Of a DNA stretch of 12,617 nt, positions 12,295 through 12,617 are shown piece after piece. Source of the DNA: Candidatus Saccharimonadia bacterium (GTDB lineage Bacteria > Patescibacteriota > Saccharimonadia > Saccharimonadales > SZUA-47); contig CALLJT010000052.1 of assembly GCA_938050265.1 (NCBI GenBank), forward strand, positions 1 through 12,617, read 5' to 3'. The position numbers and the translations under genes were made by a program. The notes under the pieces were generated by a model that worked only from the letters and a program-made list of their open reading frames with translations, searched no databases and was not told the DNA's origin. The first letter of the stretch is position 1, and each line of letters starts with the position of its first letter.

Positions 12295-12617
12295 ATGAAA
12301 CAAAAAATCCTCTCGTACTTATCACCTGGCACATACCGTCAAGACACCTTATCCGGGCTCACCGTCGCGCTCGCCCTCATCCCTGAAGCTATCGCGTTTG
12401 CCATAGTCGCCCAAGTAGACCCGTTAGTAGGCCTCTATGCGGCGTTCATGGTCAGTATCATTACTGCACTGTTTTCCGGTCGCCCAGGCATGATTTCTGG
12501 CGCCACCGGTGCGCTGGCTGTCGTCATGGTGTCTTTAGTTGCGCAGCACGGTGTGCAATATCTATTTGCAGCTGTCGTATTAATGGGTGTCATCCAGCTA
12601 CTTGTGGCTCTTCTGAA
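12295..12617 (+). CDS. SulP-family anion transporter, 5' part cut by window edge
   Basis: 107 codons are visible of a protein that usually has 450-600. It begins MKQKILSYLSPGTYRQD, then GLTVALALIPEAIAFAIVAQ (21-40) as the first membrane helix with the conserved Pro of SulP TM1, VDPLVGLYAAFM, and SGRPGMISGATGALAVVMVS, a run typical of bacterial SulP carriers of the sulfate/bicarbonate/dicarboxylate group. At least three membrane helices are in view. The C-terminal STAS domain, if any, lies outside. ATG 12295 has AAGAAAG four nt upstream. The transported anion cannot be inferred. Confidence 0.93.
   Translation, partial: MKQKILSYLSPGTYRQDTLSGLTVALALIPEAIAFAIVAQVDPLVGLYAAFMVSIITALFSGRPGMISGATGALAVVMVSLVAQHGVQYLFAAVVLMGVIQLLVALL

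Overview
The window looks like chromosome from a Candidate Phyla Radiation bacterium, most likely Candidatus Saccharibacteria (TM7). This is inferred from three things. There is a 63-residue zinc-ribbon protein of the DUF5679 type. There is a DEAD-box helicase with a basic, Arg/Gly/Lys-rich N-terminus leading into a GHGQYIDPKRF segment. Small genes are packed tightly with stop/start overlaps. UGA acts as an ordinary stop throughout, which argues against the UGA-recoded CPR lineages. No rRNA, tRNA, CRISPR array, phage gene or transposase was seen.

Layout. Positions 1-2511 (minus) hold a DEAD-box RNA helicase translationally coupled to typA/bipA, which runs off the left edge; a 334-nt gene-free stretch lies in front of the helicase. 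Positions 2846-4441 (minus) hold an MscS-like membrane protein without the usual soluble domain, then a coiled-coil/TerB-like protein, separated by a strong hairpin. Positions 4679-7531 (minus) form a likely three-gene operon: Gfo/Idh/MocA oxidoreductase, YecM-type VOC protein, and a GH63/MGH1-like glycoside hydrolase. A lone plus-strand cupin gene (7652-8029) diverges from it. Positions 8032-10643 (minus) form another compact operon: a D-2-hydroxyacid dehydrogenase-like protein with altered catalytic positions, a NUDIX hydrolase, an alpha/beta hydrolase, and a protein of unknown family. A DUF5679 gene with a clear terminator follows (10785-10976), then an RBBP9/YdeN-like serine hydrolase (11218-11775). 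A 519-nt gene-free, structure-rich stretch leads to the start of a plus-strand SulP anion transporter cut by the right edge.

The most interesting find is non-coding. Two elements of nearly identical length (171 bp at 4541-4711 and 172 bp at 11948-12119) share a 30-nt core with 29 identical positions. The core is centred on the perfect palindrome TCCGCCAGCTGGCGGA. In both, long imperfect inverted arms run outward and end in TATAGC...GCTATA. All four arms can be aligned to one another. This is the architecture of a non-autonomous, MITE-like element with a possible TA target duplication, analogous to neisserial Correia elements but not the same sequence. Copy 1 overlaps the 3' end of the glycoside hydrolase gene and supplies its last ten codons and stop. 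The outer ends of both copies form -10-like hexamers that point outward, toward the MscS-like gene (copy 1) and the RBBP9-like hydrolase (copy 2). I see no transposase here, so mobility is inferred from structure only.
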